This document shows, piece by piece, positions 1-16,887 of a stretch of 64,000 bases of DNA. The DNA is from Paramacrobiotus metropolitanus (taxonomy: Eukaryota; Tardigrada; Eutardigrada; Parachela; Macrobiotidae). Below the pieces are notes generated by a model. That model was not told the origin of the DNA, did not search any database, and was given only the letters and a program-made list of their open reading frames with translations. The DNA is taken from assembly GCF_019649055.1 (NCBI RefSeq), contig NW_026570224.1, positions 1,302,001 through 1,366,000 on the forward strand, written 5' to 3'. Numbering within the stretch: position 1 is the stretch's first letter; each line of letters starts with the position of its first letter. The position numbers and the translations under genes were made by a program.

Positions 1-1511
1 AAATGCAAAAGCCATTCAATTGCCGCATTCTGTTGTTAGTTAAACGTGATTGAATTAGAATTTGCAGACAACTGGAGCATTATACGTTGGATTTAACATA
101 ATTCTAAATTATGTACATATGATCTTATATGTACAATAGTATGCATATCACACCCAGCGAAAACCATCGCACAGTTTGGTGACGATTATTCCAAATATAT
201 AGGCGCGTGCATTAGAATGATATGAGTGTTAACTAGTTGGCACTAACTTTGAAGTAAACGACTAAATGCGATCTTCCACAGCTCAATATATTACGTAAAA
301 CGAAGGCGCTGAACCAACTAATTTGTAGCAGCTCAGTTTTCCCACAATCGGTCCATGGAGTATAAATTATGCGAGGCTGAATTATGATGATATATATCTA
401 ATAATCGGTAGCATAATGTGTAAAGACATTGTAATTCTGAAATGAATCGATTGCGTCGAGGTTTTCACACGGCTTCGGGATGTGGTTAAAACGAGGTCAA
501 AATGAAAGTGTTTTCCATTTTATAAGTCTTCCTACAGGTGAGTCGCTGAGCTTCGCTAACGCGTGCAACGTGTTCAGTCATATTCCGGTTTGATGTGGAG
601 TTTGTAGACCAAGTCTACAGAGTAGCACCTATAGCGATATTTGGCGCTTGGCGGCGCTCGACGTGGACAAGAGTCGACAGAAAAAACGAGGCGCTCGACG
701 CAAAATCACAGCGGAACTATTAATTTTGGACTGTACCTGCTTCTACCGCAAATCCAAAGTAATAGAAAATGGTATACAGCGTTATGAAAGTGAAAACAAC
801 ACTGGACGGTATACTTGTACATGTACGGTACAGACCGTAGATCTGATGCGATATTATAGGAAGTAGAAACTGAGCGTAAGCCGGCGACACGAACCAAACC
901 GGTTTCACAGATGACCATAAACGAGTAATCACCACCACATGTAACTGTGAAATGTGCTTTCACATTGGTAAAGAAAACAATGAATTATTATTAATAATAA
1001 TAATTTATTTATTATTATTATTAATAAAGTAAGTATTATTTTTGTAAGCCTCAAGTTGCAGGACTGCCTGTATCAATTTATCAAACCAAAAAATCTACAT
1101 CTATCAAACCAAATCTACTTGTATTTAAGTGCTTTAAATTGAGTTTAAACTTTAAAGCCATGCTTTTGAGCACTGTATTCTGCACAAGCAGCACAACTTA
1201 TACGGACTACTCTAGATATTCCTGCACTAATTGTACATTTTAATACAAGCTGTACGTATTACAATTACTGATTTACCGTTAAATACAATTTGTAAGCATT
1301 GTCCATTAACGACGTAATAAATAAATAACGACAAGATTTCGCTATGCCAATTTTTATTCAAACTTGGAGAGTAAAGTCATCCGTGCTTTTACATCCATGC
1401 TTTTACAAGAGCTCAAACAATGATCACATTCATTCTAGAATAAAACAGTAAAAATTAACCGAAAGTTGTCACATAAAAGTTTATACCGGTGGCTGCGCAT
1501 TTCTGGCCGAC
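1..1511. other. AT-rich gene-free stretch downstream of MRPS31
   Basis: I see no supportable gene here. Short open frames on both strands (for example near 648-866) lack splice signals, family similarity or any compositional change. The stretch holds a trinucleotide AT repeat with inverted symmetry (see separate entry). Its right end would contain the 3' untranslated region of MRPS31, which is transcribed leftwards. Confidence 0.6.
982..1027. repeat. ATT/AAT trinucleotide repeat with inverted symmetry
   Basis: Runs of ATT units are followed by AAT units and then ATT units again, so the tract can fold back on itself. It is a simple-sequence tract with no coding potential. Confidence 0.85.
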
Positions 1512-3364
1512 CTAACACTGTGTTTTGTTCTCTTTTACCGAAGCTACCGTTCCCATTTCTTGGCCCATCACATCGACAATAAGGTCCTGTTTTTTCATAA
1601 AATATTCTCGAAACCAGTCAACATGTTCTTCTTTCTCTCGTACGGTAAGGAAAGGATTTTTCGATAAGGCGTACACAGCGATATCCATAAACTGTCGGAT
1701 AGGACCCTTTTTGGGAAAACCAGCAAGCAGGTGGTGAAGAAATACATGTTCAGAGAAATCCACATTCTTCTCGTGATCAAGTACCCCTGCATCACAAAAC
1801 AAAAACATGATTTTCTCGTTTTACAATTATACATGTTATTTAAGAGCGGATCAGTTGCAGGAACTGACCCTTTCTAAAACACATTGTTTCTCACATCTCG
1901 CGCGTTAAACGATGTTAACACCTTATTGTTAGCTCAATTTCAGTTTCCAAAGCACAAACATACTGTTCAATTATTAATTATCATTGCCATCACTAAACAC
2001 AAACCTTGTTCATTATCAATAGGAAAGTTCCAGAGCTTGCCTTCTTTGGTCCAATTCACCATTTCTTCAAATGCATTCCTGGGAGGCAGAGACATTAGCG
2101 ATTGCAGAGACTCTTCTTCGAGCTGCTGCCAAATCTTTAGCCTGAACTGAGGCTTTGCCCGTAATGATTCCACATCCTTGAATATTTCCAAAGGCCGACC
2201 ACCAAATATGTCTATTCGTTCCATCCTAAAACATCCAAAAAGTGAACGTAGTTGTAGTGCACACTGTGCACCGAAATGTTCACAGCGATGCAAGCATCAA
2301 AGTGGTTTGAGAGTTGAAAGTACAAATCTCGTGCAGCATTGGAGGCACACTACACGCAACGGAAAGCGCTTTAGAAATTCAAAATACTGAAAAGGTGTTA
2401 CCATAACTGGGAAAAATTGTATGTGGCTTACACAGGCGGGGGCTGTCGAGGTCGAGCCCGATCGCTTGCTGCGGGTACGGCACTATCGTTCATAACGGTC
2501 TCCATCATCGCTCGGATAGGCTTCTGAGCAGTTTCCTCAAAAGCCTGGAAGGGCACCTGAGCTCCCACTTCGACGGGGGGTTTCGATCTGTCGATCTTCA
2601 TTCCCGCTATTAGATGACTGTAAACAAAGATACGTAGCGGCTTTATTGCCTGCTTACAGTTCACTGGCTAACAGAAAATAACACTTCACTGGCATATAAA
2701 TTGTGAGCACCTAAGAAACAAACGGGCAAAAGACCGCAACATTACAATTCAGCCAGACAAAAACCAACCTTAAATCAGCAGCTGACGCTTTAGCTTTATC
2801 CGTCTGCTCGGCATGATCGAGGAGTTTAGCAAGCAATTCCGATTTTACCGTGGCCGGGTCGATTTTCGGTGCAAATGCCAGAGATACTTTTTCCACGGCG
2901 TCCACTAACTGAGGATCCACCCTGAGATGCAATTAGATGTACAAGAAAACAAAAACACAGGACTTTTACTGGTGCTTCATTTTCTGCAACCCAATCATAA
3001 ATATTTACCGCGGAGCAGCGGTCGTCGACTCTTCCTTGCGCGGAACGTCTGCTGTATGGGTAAAAGCAGGCCGTTTTCGCACATCCTCTCTTTCTCTTTC
3101 ATCCACCGATGACTGTTTGCTGCCATCGACTTTCATACCAGCCAGTACAGTTTTCAGTTTAGATATCGGAGATGGATGTGGACGATCAGTCTTGGGAGTC
3201 CGCAGATCCAGGACAAGCGGCTCCTTATCCTTCTTGGAATCATTATCCGATGGTCTCATCGCGACCGCGGTCGTGGATGCAGTCCTCGCTTGCAGCACAC
3301 CACCAGCATGCAGGCGTGCTGATTCTATGCATCGAAGATACAACAAAATACTACGATGCGACAT
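1512..3364 (-). CDS. MRPS31: Mitochondrial small ribosomal subunit protein mS31 (MRPS31)
   Basis: Component of the small subunit of the mitochondrial ribosome. Five exons join in frame: 3364-3009, 2921-2769, 2617-2432, 2225-2005, 1786-1512, all with GT-AG introns. The start at 3364 opens an Arg-rich, acid-poor N-terminus (MSHRSILLYLRCIESARL), a typical mitochondrial presequence. The middle is low-complexity and poorly conserved. The C-terminal half carries the family signatures: FEEMVNWTKEGKLW in exon 4, then HVFLHHLLAGFPKKGPIR, LSKNPFLTV and the EHVDWFREYF region in exon 5, matching the conserved end of animal MRPS31. The stop is TAG at 1512-1514. Predicted length is about 396 residues, the same class as human mS31. 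The next gene to the right points away from it. Identity is secure; the N-terminal exons rest on frame and splice signals only. Confidence 0.9.
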
Positions 3365-3657
3365 GGTCAGTAAACTTCGGCTGCTGAAGTTCTCGAATTC
3401 GTCTTCGTCGAGTAAAATTTTGCAAGGAATCAGCCAGATTTCAGACCCGACAAACGTCAGGCAGACCCAAGGACTATAAATTTTGTAAACAATGATTCTG
3501 GAGCTCCATAAAGCTACAAACAGGGCACCGAATATCGTAAGGAAGAAATCTATCTTGCAATTTCATTTACTGTTAACTGGTATACTGTGAAGTGTATATG
3601 AGCATGCAAAGCCACTATTTACAATTAATTTGTAACTAACGAAATCCTACAACAAAA

Positions 3658-3903
3658 ATGGCAAAAGGCACAAATGCTAAAAAATTAATACATAGTAGAA
3701 AAAAGCAAAAACCTCAACACGAACGCAGGAACGCTGTAAAAAAGTATAGCTTAAAAGCCTTAAAGCCCATAGCGGTATATGTGCACTACCGTGGCGAGGC
3801 AGTCACTGTATGTATCCGAACGTCTCGTGGATACCCCTGTCTCACGTTTCAACTTCCAAAAATCGCAACAAATTTCATTAAAAAACGTGTTGTTGGTGCT
3901 TAG
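3658..3903 (+). CDS. Unrecognised small basic ORF, 81 residues
   Basis: An open frame starts at an ATG in a good context (AAAATGG) 294 bases from the divergent MRPS31 start. The first 30 residues are very rich in Lys, Arg, Gln and His (AKKLIHSRKKQKPQHERR), which would suit a nuclear or RNA-binding protein. The rest has no motif I recognise, and no membrane segment or signal peptide is visible. It could be a real short gene sharing a promoter region with MRPS31, the first exon of something longer, or chance. I assign no function. Confidence 0.3.
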   Translation: MAKGTNAKKLIHSRKKQKPQHERRNAVKKYSLKALKPIAVYVHYRGEAVTVCIRTSRGYPCLTFQLPKIATNFIKKRVVGA

Positions 3904-5141
3904 CCGTTTACAAGCTTAATATTTTCGCAGACTTGCTTATTTAAATTTTACGAAAATAACAGTTTTTTTTCGCTCGAAACTATGGTGTAAAAAAATAATA
4001 TCGTACAGCAGAGTCGCACCTGATCATGTACCGTACAGGTACATTGTACACTGGTACTACTTCTGCCATTAATGACATGTCAGTCATTTTCCAAAAATAA
4101 TGTAAAAACGCTTTAAAAAATTAAATGTAACCATATTAATTAAATACTTGTACTACTGTCGATGTACGAGTATCATGTATAGACCATATATTTATATTTG
4201 TACTTCCATATTACTTTGTAGATGGAATACGAGCAAACTGGAACAGTGGCGATGTTGCGGGCAGCACATACGGGCGCCAAGAAGCATGAGGCACGACGCG
4301 TTTCCGCCACGCGCCGGTACGGTTTTGTGTATCGACGAAAGCAATCCCGCGCTCATCAGTCAGTTAATGTGCACACATGGTTTCCCGCCTGCCGCCAACA
4401 GGCTTTGCAGTTTGTACAGGGGATGCTGTATCCTTTTGGATTGTTGCACGATGCCTGCTGATAGGCTGCTGGCGCAAAGTAGGGGTTGGCCTTCCACTGC
4501 AGTTTGATCCCATTTTATGCGCACGCTTTCTGGGATGTCCCGACCCGCTACTATGGGTGATTCTGGAATCGTATCATTGATTTTTCTTCCTGGTTGCCGA
4601 GTGTATCTAGGTGAATTTTCATTCTTTTAGTTGGCGGTTTAGTTTCAGTTTTATTCATTTTGTTTGGTGAAGCGTTCCAGTCCGGCTTGTGTATTACATA
4701 TGTATATTCTATTTTGTCTTAGTTCACTTTAGCTTTCGCTTATGTTAGTAGTGCCATCAATGTAATCTTTATATATACGCGTCTATTGTTTCAGTTCGGT
4801 TGATCGGCTGATTTTAATTCAGTAAGGTTTTGTTTTATCAGACTATCGTTGTTCATCACATTTTGTTTCTACATGTTATTCTATACTCCTTATTTATTAT
4901 TGCGTAATTTTTCTTGTAGGTTATTTTATCAATAAGTTCCATCCTTATTTGACCGAGCGCGCGCGAGACTATGGCACCGCGTAGCCAAAACGTTCCATTG
5001 GGTAACTGCAGGCTCTGGCCGGCGTTGGAATATATTGATTTTTCTCAATTGAAATTACTTCGTCGGTTGTGTTAAAAATATTTTGTGCATGTGGCGTGCT
5101 ATTGAATATTTGTGTTGACATTAGTTTTTATTTGTTTTTAA
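3904..5141. other. Intergenic / probable 5' region of the ELAV gene
   Basis: No supportable coding gene. A patch at about 4222-4570 is clearly richer in G+C than its surroundings and is open in more than one plus frame. It could be a 5' untranslated exon or upstream coding exon of the ELAV gene, or a non-coding RNA. From about 4600 to 5140 the sequence is T-rich, with pyrimidine tracts typical of tardigrade introns and untranslated regions. Confidence 0.5.
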
Positions 5142-11030
<5,889 letters not shown>

Positions 11031-11834
11031 CCATCCACTTTAATCTGGTACATATGCTAACCGTTCACGGAGGATAGCTGAATCTCACTGGACAGCGTTC
11101 AACTCTTAATTTTCGTCTTCTCGTACATGTATTCTCAGTGCAGCCGGAAGAAGGATCTTGATATGATTATTTCATTATATCGACGTAACTCGTTTTTGGT
11201 GTACTGAGTTCAGTAGTGTTTTAAATTTATTTTATGTTTATTTGATTCAGTTGAGTTTTAATAATTACTCGGTGCTATTAAGTTATGTGCGTGCTGTTAT
11301 TTGTGTTTTATGTTCTTAGTTCCGTGCTAATAATACAATCGTCATTTTTCTGATTTTCCATTTTAAACATTCGAGCACTCAAAGCATACCAAAGCAGCAG
11401 AGTCTAAGGAGCTAGTCGCTTTTTGTTTTAATTTTCAGTTATTAATACGCCCATATTTCCCGTTTGTGCTAATTGTCGTTTTAGGTGCATTTTGTATGTG
11501 TTGTTATGTGCACCGTTGTTAGTTAAGTAGCATGCCATTGCACAAATACTGTAACTGGCATTCCAACTTCGTCATGCATTCCATGGGCGAGCGTCTGACT
11601 GATGACCGTTGGAGCACGGAAATGTTCCTATTTATTCCGTTTAACCTTTTAAGCGGTGATATTGTTAATTTGTAAATCCTGTGTTGTGTATTTAATCTTT
11701 GAAATTGTTCCCGTATATCCTTAAATGGATGTGGGGCAATCCAGCTTCAATTGATCTCAATTTGTGCGTTAACATTCCTGTTTCGCATAAATGTTTTATC
11801 GTATTTTAACTGGATTCTGGTACACCTCAATAAA
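11031..11834 (+). promoter_or_regulatory. Probable ELAV 3' untranslated region, U/GU-rich
   Basis: After the TGA the plus strand is strongly enriched in T and GT runs (especially about 11200-11500) with no open frame. An AATAAA polyadenylation signal lies at 11829-11834. U-rich 3' regions are the substrates of ELAV proteins, and Drosophila ELAV is known to regulate its own transcript through its 3' end, so feedback on this transcript is plausible. The exact 3' end is an inference. Confidence 0.55.
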
Positions 11835-12935
11835 TAATTAATGCTTCGTCGCAAATGTTAGTCGGTAGTGGCGATAAATTTAATTCGTCCCTTGTAAGTG
11901 GAGAAAAACATGTCTTCAATAGTTCAGTTGATCCCAGATTTTATCGTTACTTGCGTTTCCTGGGTACATGCAGATTATCGTTTTCTGTTCAAAAAACCCA
12001 TTTCCCTGCGAATTATAATTACGGCTTAAAAGCAGACTTTTGCAAAGAAAATGCTGCAGTAAAACATTTTAGTTGTGAAGAATTTACACACATCATAGCC
12101 GATATTGGTGGGATACCCGATATGGGAACAGGCTATATGTGCTAATCGGAAATGTGTTTTCCATTTGGACATATGTTTTATCAACAATATGCCTGGAAAA
12201 ACGTGTTCCCCAAGTGTTTGACCACAAATGCATGTACCGCGGTTAGTAACAGCGACCAACCGCAAAACGGAAGACCTTCCGAGTTCAAGTGATATTAATT
12301 ATTGTGCTATTCTAGTATTCTGGCACTTTTTAACTACGTTTCTACGCCATCACGGTAGTATAAATTTTTGAAGTTTATAACTGCAATTTGTGACAACTTC
12401 TGTGTAAAGATGCAAAACGATACCTTTTTCGAGGCAGATGCAATTTTTTATAAGACATCATCCTGTTTTCTAATTTAGTATAATCTATAAATACAGTGTA
12501 CCTAGTATAGATAGCTTCGGTCAAGTTCAGAACAACATTAATTTTCAAAGGTCGTCACGAGCACCTGCTGATGAGCTAAATGTTACAACATACAAAGAGT
12601 TTCGACAGCCTTACTAAAGATGTCGACAAAACGGACACATCAGCGGCAACAATTGCTCATGGTAACTGCAGTCGCAGATTATCGTGGAACACACAGACGT
12701 AAGCGGAAAAAATTCATGCAGACAAAGTAGTGCAGGGTATGTAACTCTGTACAAATTGTAGCAGAATTTACAGTTCTCACTGAATGAAACTGGCAGTAAC
12801 GATTTTTAATTTAGTACTAATTACACAAAATCGGTAAGCTGTATACACGTTGCAAAAGTTTCGCCAAAAGATTTCTCTTTGTCGTCCGCGCCGAGAGACC
12901 TGAAGACTGTCGACTCGGTGTACGATTTCCATCTT
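11835..12935. other. Gene-free stretch between ELAV and CAHS 3' ends
   Basis: No supportable gene. ORFs such as 11855-12145 (plus) have no recognisable content. The right end should contain the 3' untranslated region of the first CAHS gene, which is transcribed leftwards, so this is a convergent intergenic space. Confidence 0.55.
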
Positions 12936-13751
12936 TTACTCGTGTTTGCCCATGATGGCTTCCTTGATCTTCGCACCGATTGATTTGTGATCAGCCCCGA
13001 TACTGTCGTGTGACTGATAGTGCGTGACAATATTCTGAGTTTCGCTGACCGTATGTCCGGCCACGGTGTCCAGATTAACTTGGATGTTGGCATGATGACG
13101 ACTCCGCTCCAGTGCTTCCATCGCCAGCGTCCGTTGTCGCTCCAACTCCTTCGCAGCGTACTTAGCCTCCAGGAGGATCTCCTCTTTCTGACGCGCCACT
13201 GCTTCCTGCACCAACTTCTCACGAAACTCCACATCGCGGGCATGCTGCTTCTCCAGTTCTTTCCGGATCTTTTCCGCTTCGGCTTCCGTCTTTCTGCGGT
13301 ACTTTTCCGTCAGCTTCTCCACTTCCTTCTCATACTTTCGGGCAATGGATTCCTGTTCGCGGCGATAATGCTCGAGATCTCGGAGTTTCAGTTCGTAGGT
13401 TTGTGGCGATTCGGTGATGGTGGCGGCGGATCCGGCTGAAACATGCACACTAGCGGCCGACGCCTGAAATCCGTCGGCCACAATTTCCTGGGCCAGCCCC
13501 GTGGCGGTGGATATGACGACAGGTTGGACATTGCCCAAACTGGGTTTGCGGGCGTCCGTGTGCGTGTATACAGTCTGCTTTTCTTGGAAGGATGACTGGT
13601 GGGAAGAAGTAGGGGAATGGTTGTCGTGTTCGCGGAGGGCCTCATACGTCGATCCAGGCTGATCTTTAATCACTGTTTCGGTCTCCATACTGGTATACGT
13701 GCGGCCAGCGGCACTATCCACCGCTGTTTTACGAGTTTCCGTATGTTCCAT
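12936..13751 (-). CDS. CAHS: CAHS protein (cytosolic abundant heat-soluble), intronless copy
   Basis: Tardigrade-specific, largely disordered protein that accumulates in the cytosol, forms gels or filaments on water loss and protects cell contents during desiccation. The ORF is continuous, 271 residues, ATG at 13751. The N-terminal ~110 residues are low-complexity and polar, without a signal peptide. Residues about 115-225 form a highly charged predicted helix with the family pattern ([59 protein letters not shown]). The conserved tail [14 protein letters not shown] follows, then a short basic end. It lies 949 bases from a second CAHS gene in the same orientation and is clearly a tandem paralogue. 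Unlike that copy it has no intron in the shared GLAQEIV segment. Family assignment is secure; the subtype number is not. Confidence 0.95.
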   Translation of the reverse strand: MEHTETRKTAVDSAAGRTYTSMETETVIKDQPGSTYEALREHDNHSPTSSHQSSFQEKQTVYTHTDARKPSLGNVQPVVISTATGLAQEIVADGFQASAASVHVSAGSAATITESPQTYELKLRDLEHYRREQESIARKYEKEVEKLTEKYRRKTEAEAEKIRKELEKQHARDVEFREKLVQEAVARQKEEILLEAKYAAKELERQRTLAMEALERSRHHANIQVNLDTVAGHTVSETQNIVTHYQSHDSIGADHKSIGAKIKEAIMGKHE

Positions 13752-14700
13752 GTGTTGACACTAATGTTTTCCGCTGAAATGTAATAAAATAAAGTGTAGC
13801 TTCGGCAGGTCAGAGGGGAGTACACGCTAGGTTTGAGAGTAAGAGCATGTGACGGGAAAACAATAATGCACTCATAAAGTCATAATCGCAGAACAGCTAA
13901 GAGGGATGTTGTTTTGAGGATGGTGTGCAGCTAGCAGAATTGCAAATGTCAATCGATCAGGCAGACTACATGATGAAATATTCACAGCTGGGATCTAATA
14001 TACAACGGGACCGAGTGCGCCACTGTGCGGTACTCTGTCGGTCAGCTTCTTGATAGGATAACTGCCGGTCCCGTATAAAACCGTTCATCGTCGCAAATTC
14101 TGCTACGGGATAACGGGAGCAAGCAACAACGTTTGCCTTCCTGTTTACAGCGCCTCGGTTTAGACTACAGTTTAGAATAAAGTTTAAATTTGGTGTGAAG
14201 ATTAGAATGATGAAAAATTAAAGAAACAGTCATGTTTTGCCGGCGGTTTCGACTGGGTTGCACCAGCGCGTTAGACTGCAGTTGTGACTCCGAAGTACAA
14301 ACCGCCTGATTTCCCAGTCCAAGGGCTGGTCGGCGTCCATATTGAAAGCGGCAAATGCCGACAAGTGTAGTTGTGTAGGTACTTGAGTATCGATTTATTC
14401 ATAAACCGTCAGATATTCCCGTAATATCGATTGCTTTTCTTGTTAAGCCTGATGTCGGCCGGGTGCCCTTCACGGTTAACCCGCGCGCATGAAGGAGGAT
14501 ATTAGCGGAAACGACAATACGCCTAATTGCTCTGATAATGCGGTAACGCTGTAACGCGCCTATGCAGTTGACTTGAAATGCTTTACTAAAGCACTTAGTA
14601 AACAACCGCGAAGATAATCCTGTCGAGACATTTTAACACCGATTTAAAAATATTGAAGTATGGAGACGGCACACTGAAGTAACAAATAAAGATTTTCAAA
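13752..14700. other. Intergenic region between the two CAHS genes
   Basis: No coding feature is supported. This interval must hold the promoter of the left CAHS gene and the 3' end of the right one. A TATAAAA at 14075-14081 is on the plus strand, the wrong orientation for the CAHS genes, so I do not assign it. Confidence 0.5.
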
Positions 14701-16018
14701 TTATTTACTGGTAAAAGTATCACGCAATTTCGCACTCAGCGATTTATGAGGCTCTTTTTGATCAGCCGGGATGTCGACCACTTCCATCTGCTGGCTCTGA
14801 CTCTGGCTTTCGCTGACCGTGTGGCCGGCCATTGTGTCCAGATTGACCTGGACATCCGCTTGTTTTTTTGTCTTATCCAGTGCCTCCATTGCCATCTCGC
14901 GCTGCCGTTCCAGCTCCTTGCGGGCATATTTTGCTTCCAGGGCGATTTCCTCTTTCTGCCGCTCTATGGCTTTCTCCATCAGTTCCTTGCGGAATTCAAT
15001 ATCGCGCTCATGCTGCTTTTCCATCTCTTTACGGATTTTCTCCGCTTCCTGCTCGGTTTTCTTGCGATATTCTTCGTTCATCTTTTCGACGGCGCGTTCA
15101 TATTTACGCACCAAAGCTTCTTGTTCTTTGCGGTAGTTTTCTTGTTCACGGAGGTATTTTTCCTGGGAAGTCAGTGTCTCGGTCACGGTGACCTGCGGGC
15201 TGGCTCCGGTCACGCGTGCCGCGGAGGCAGAAAAGCCTTCGCCAACAATTTCTGCAAAATGTACAGATGAGCGTAATGTTTTCTTTAAAAAATGTTATAA
15301 TATAATTGTACGGCGAGTCTTCAACACGAATAATCCAGCATCTACCAGTAATTCAAATACGTACGTAATTATATAGCATACAAGCAGTACTACACCTATT
15401 AAGACGAAACAATAAATTTTAGGGATTGTCACGTCTTCAGGATAATGGGTGCTCTATATTTACGTTTTTTTTCAAAAATGATTTAGAATTTGAATTGGTT
15501 TAATGCATTTGCTGAATTTTGCACTGCCAGCCATTAGTTTATCAAGTATAATAGCTGTGCAACCACTTTAGGAGGATCGTTAACAGTTCACAGTCGTAAA
15601 GTCACTGGGAAGAAATGGCCTACAGGTTACTGTATGAAGAAAGGTTAATACTGTACAACTGCAGTTTTATAACGGTACAGGTGGACCATAGACTTGCTGT
15701 TTTACATACACAGACAGCATGGGAATTTAAACCTGGGAAGCATGGGAACCTAGATAGTTAATTATTAAATACAATACCTTGTGCCAATCCCGCAGCCGAG
15801 GAAATGATTAATACTGGTGCTGGCGGGTTGATTTGCGGTGTTCGGACATCAGTGTAAGTATAGCTGACATTTTCCTTTTTTTCGCTTTGGGAGTGTCCAG
15901 ATGATGTGGCCGACGGAGCTCGGAACTCGCACTTTAGCTCAACTGTTTTCTCGAAGCTACCGCCTTCTGCATCGGAAAAGTCCGTTCGGTGCTCAGAGTG
16001 ATTGACTTCTTGCGCCAT
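14701..16018 (-). CDS. CAHS: CAHS protein, copy with one intron
   Basis: Second member of the tardigrade desiccation-protection family in this window. Two exons, 16018-15778 and 15251-14701, join in phase 1 (CAA G|AA) to restore GLAQEIV and give 263 residues ending TFTSK. The first exon encodes a polar disordered N-terminus with the shared YTYTDVRTP motif, aligning with YTHTDARKP in the left copy. The second encodes the charged helix (KYERAVEKMNEEYRKKTEQE, EKQHERDIEFRKELMEKAIE) and the conserved tail NLDTMAGHTVSESQ. There is no signal peptide and one Cys (ELKCEF). The 526-base intron sits at the position where the left copy is continuous. CAHS genes are commonly stress-responsive, but I cannot identify an element here. 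Confidence 0.95.
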
Positions 16019-16887
16019 GCTCGCTGTATATAGGTGAAATTATTTTAAAAAGCAAGAATCAGCTTTGTATTATTTGCGTTGTATTTTTTGCGGAAGTGAC
16101 TGACATACTTATGCAGACAGTGTTGACGGGCAGTACTCTGCATTAAGATGTGTATTTGGGAGACGTTGCTAGACACCAACAGTCAAACAGATACAGTAGT
16201 ACTTACTATAATGATTATTAAGATGTGAAGCCTTCACATAGCCTTCACGTAGTCCTTTAAAGGACTATGCTGTATGTTTATGCAACAACAACAACAACAA
16301 GATGTGAAGCAGTAGTGTAATGCTGGCAAAGTACAGTAGTAACTAGTACTTAATAATTAGTAAGTACTCTCACTTATTTCAAAAAATAAAATAAGGGTAA
16401 GTCGGATCAGCCGCCAAAACCCGATATTTCTTTTCTGTAGCCATGACAGTAAGTACTCGCACCAGAATAACAGTAAGTAAGTTTGACCCGAGTGGTTTCG
16501 CTTTTCGCCAGGTGGATATCATCAAAATCCTGTGATAATGACTCAAATTACGAGGATTTTGCTTTAAACGATTAGAACATCTGTACAAAATTAGTAATTT
16601 GCTCTCAACATATCAAAGGAAAAATTAATACATTCTGAGTGTCGGCATTTACAGATACTTCTAGTATACTACTTAATTATAACATTTCTTTTGAAAGTAA
16701 CAGCAGCTAAGATATCCGTACATGTGCTTGCTCAGACAGTGGAGCTTACAATGTTAGAGGGAAGATATAGAAGCCGTCAACGACGAAACAATGCTTCTGA
16801 CAGCTTCGTTTCGAAGCGCCTTCGACTGGTAATAGCCAAACATTGATATTATTATATGTCCAGTACATGCCCAAACTCGAGTTGGGT
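16019..16887. other. Intergenic, with small hairpins and a CAA repeat
   Basis: No gene is supported. The interval contains an ATGTGAAG-C-CTTCACAT hairpin (about 16223-16239), the 16-base perfect palindrome AGTCCTTTAAAGGACT (about 16250-16265), and a short CAA microsatellite ending near 16300 that is followed by a second copy of AGATGTGAAG. The nested inverted repeats could be a decayed small transposon, but no terminal repeats or target duplication are clear. Confidence 0.5.

Noticed and set aside
14075-14081. TATAAAA as a CAHS promoter element
   Set aside because: It is on the plus strand, while both CAHS genes are transcribed from the minus strand.
14746-15270. 174-residue plus-strand ORF opposite the second CAHS gene
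   Set aside because: It is the antisense of the charged CAHS helix; biased Glu/Lys codons create long open antisense frames. The hydrophobic product is an artefact. The same applies to 13020-13439.
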